Source: an uncultured Eubacteriales bacterium (GTDB taxonomy: Bacteria; Bacillota; Clostridia; Lachnospirales; Anaerotignaceae). From it: a stretch of 14,015 nt of DNA. A model generated the notes under the pieces. It was not told where the DNA came from and did not search any database. It saw nothing but the letters and a program-made list of their open reading frames with translations. The position numbers and the translations under genes are program-made. The stretch covers positions 1 through 14,015 of the forward strand of contig CAKQPE010000046.1 in assembly GCA_934256695.1 (NCBI GenBank). Reading direction: 5' to 3'. This document shows, piece by piece, positions 13,674 to 14,015 of this stretch. Each line of letters starts with the position of its first letter. Position 1 is the stretch's first letter.

Positions 13674-14015
13674 TTAAATTATTTTTCTTTCCGGTTCTGT
13701 AAGAGAAGCCATTGTAGCGGAAATATTCTTTAAATAAAATACACTCATGGCAGGGTTTTCTGCCGAGCCGTAAAGTTTGAGAAGGTCAGGCATAATCTCA
13801 AAAACCTTCTTTTTTGCTTCTGTATTGTCATCGTCAAGAACAGCTTCGCCTGTTACTCTTACGTAATGTGTATCAGGTGCCATGGCACAAAATTCAAGTT
13901 TCGGATTGTTTTTAATCTGGTTATAAACTTTTTTTACATTGGCAGTAACCATATAGAATTTTCCGTCAAAAATCATATGGAAACAGAAAGGTCGTACCCT
14001 TGGCTGACCGTTATC
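13674..14015 (-). CDS. Pyridoxamine 5'-phosphate oxidase-like protein, partial
   Basis: The frame is open to the right edge of the window, so the N-terminus is missing; 113 residues are visible. It begins DNGQPRVRPFCFHMIFDGK, the typical first strands of the split-barrel FMN-binding fold (a G-x-P-R-V-R-P-F segment contacting the flavin phosphate). TANVKKVYNQIKNNPKLEFCA follows, matching the family's helix and strand, then YVRVTGEAVLDDD, and VFYLKNISATMASL near the C-terminus. These features fit the small general PPOX/flavin-reductase-like family of anaerobes rather than true PdxH of vitamin B6 salvage. The substrate is unknown. An ATG at 13976 is internal, not the start, because the conserved segment lies upstream of it. 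A terminator follows the stop. Confidence 0.82.
   Translation of the reverse strand, partial: DNGQPRVRPFCFHMIFDGKFYMVTANVKKVYNQIKNNPKLEFCAMAPDTHYVRVTGEAVLDDDNTEAKKKVFEIMPDLLKLYGSAENPAMSVFYLKNISATMASLTEPERKII

Noticed and set aside
1..14015. CRISPR arrays, tRNA/rRNA genes, transposases or phage genes
   Set aside because: No regular spaced repeats, cloverleaf-like segments or recognisable mobility genes were found; the short repeats present are isolated or tandem pairs only.

Overview
The window looks like a chromosomal segment of a low-GC, AT-rich anaerobic Firmicute, most likely a gut or rumen Clostridia (Lachnospiraceae-like). The evidence is the strong GGAGG-type ribosome binding sites, the intergenic AT richness, a surface protein carrying S-layer homology (SLH) repeats, and the sequence character of UvrA, UvrB and the branched-chain amino acid enzymes. 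This placement is inference from sequence character; no 16S rRNA or other marker is present.

Layout, left to right. (1) 159-3212 (+): a large secreted SLH-anchored surface protein with a beta-helix-like region, an InlB-type repeat, a pilin/Cna-B-like domain and three SLH motifs. (2) 3213-3458: a structured intergenic region with several hairpins and a terminator for each strand. (3) 3459-8955, all on the minus strand and transcribed right to left: uvrB (TTG start), a 284-bp palindrome-rich spacer, uvrA, and a small hypothetical gene. This is nucleotide excision repair, with a good LexA-type box upstream of uvrB. (4) 8956-9572: a divergent AT-rich regulatory region. (5) 9466-13166 (+): the ilvB-ilvN-ilvC operon (acetolactate synthase large and small subunits, then ketol-acid reductoisomerase), the first two steps of the common isoleucine/valine pathway. 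(6) 13174-14015 (-): a small hypothetical protein and the C-terminal part of a pyridoxamine-phosphate-oxidase-like flavoprotein that runs off the right edge.

The most interesting element is the ilv leader. A consensus sigma-A promoter (TTGACA, 17 bp, TATAAT) is followed by a well-placed Shine-Dalgarno and a 40-codon ORF, absent from ordinary long-ORF predictions. Nine of its residues 9-19 are Ile, Leu or Val. Next comes a 12-bp terminator hairpin with a U-tract just before ilvB. A 9-nt segment inside the leader ORF (9657-9665) is perfectly complementary to the terminator's upper left arm and loop (9731-9739), so it can form a mutually exclusive antiterminator. This has the parts of classical translation-coupled attenuation rather than the T-box control common in Firmicutes. 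Other points worth checking are the LexA box at uvrB, a 28-bp perfect palindrome and tandem hairpin units between uvrB and uvrA (possibly an interspersed repeat), and the unusual cofactor loop in IlvC.
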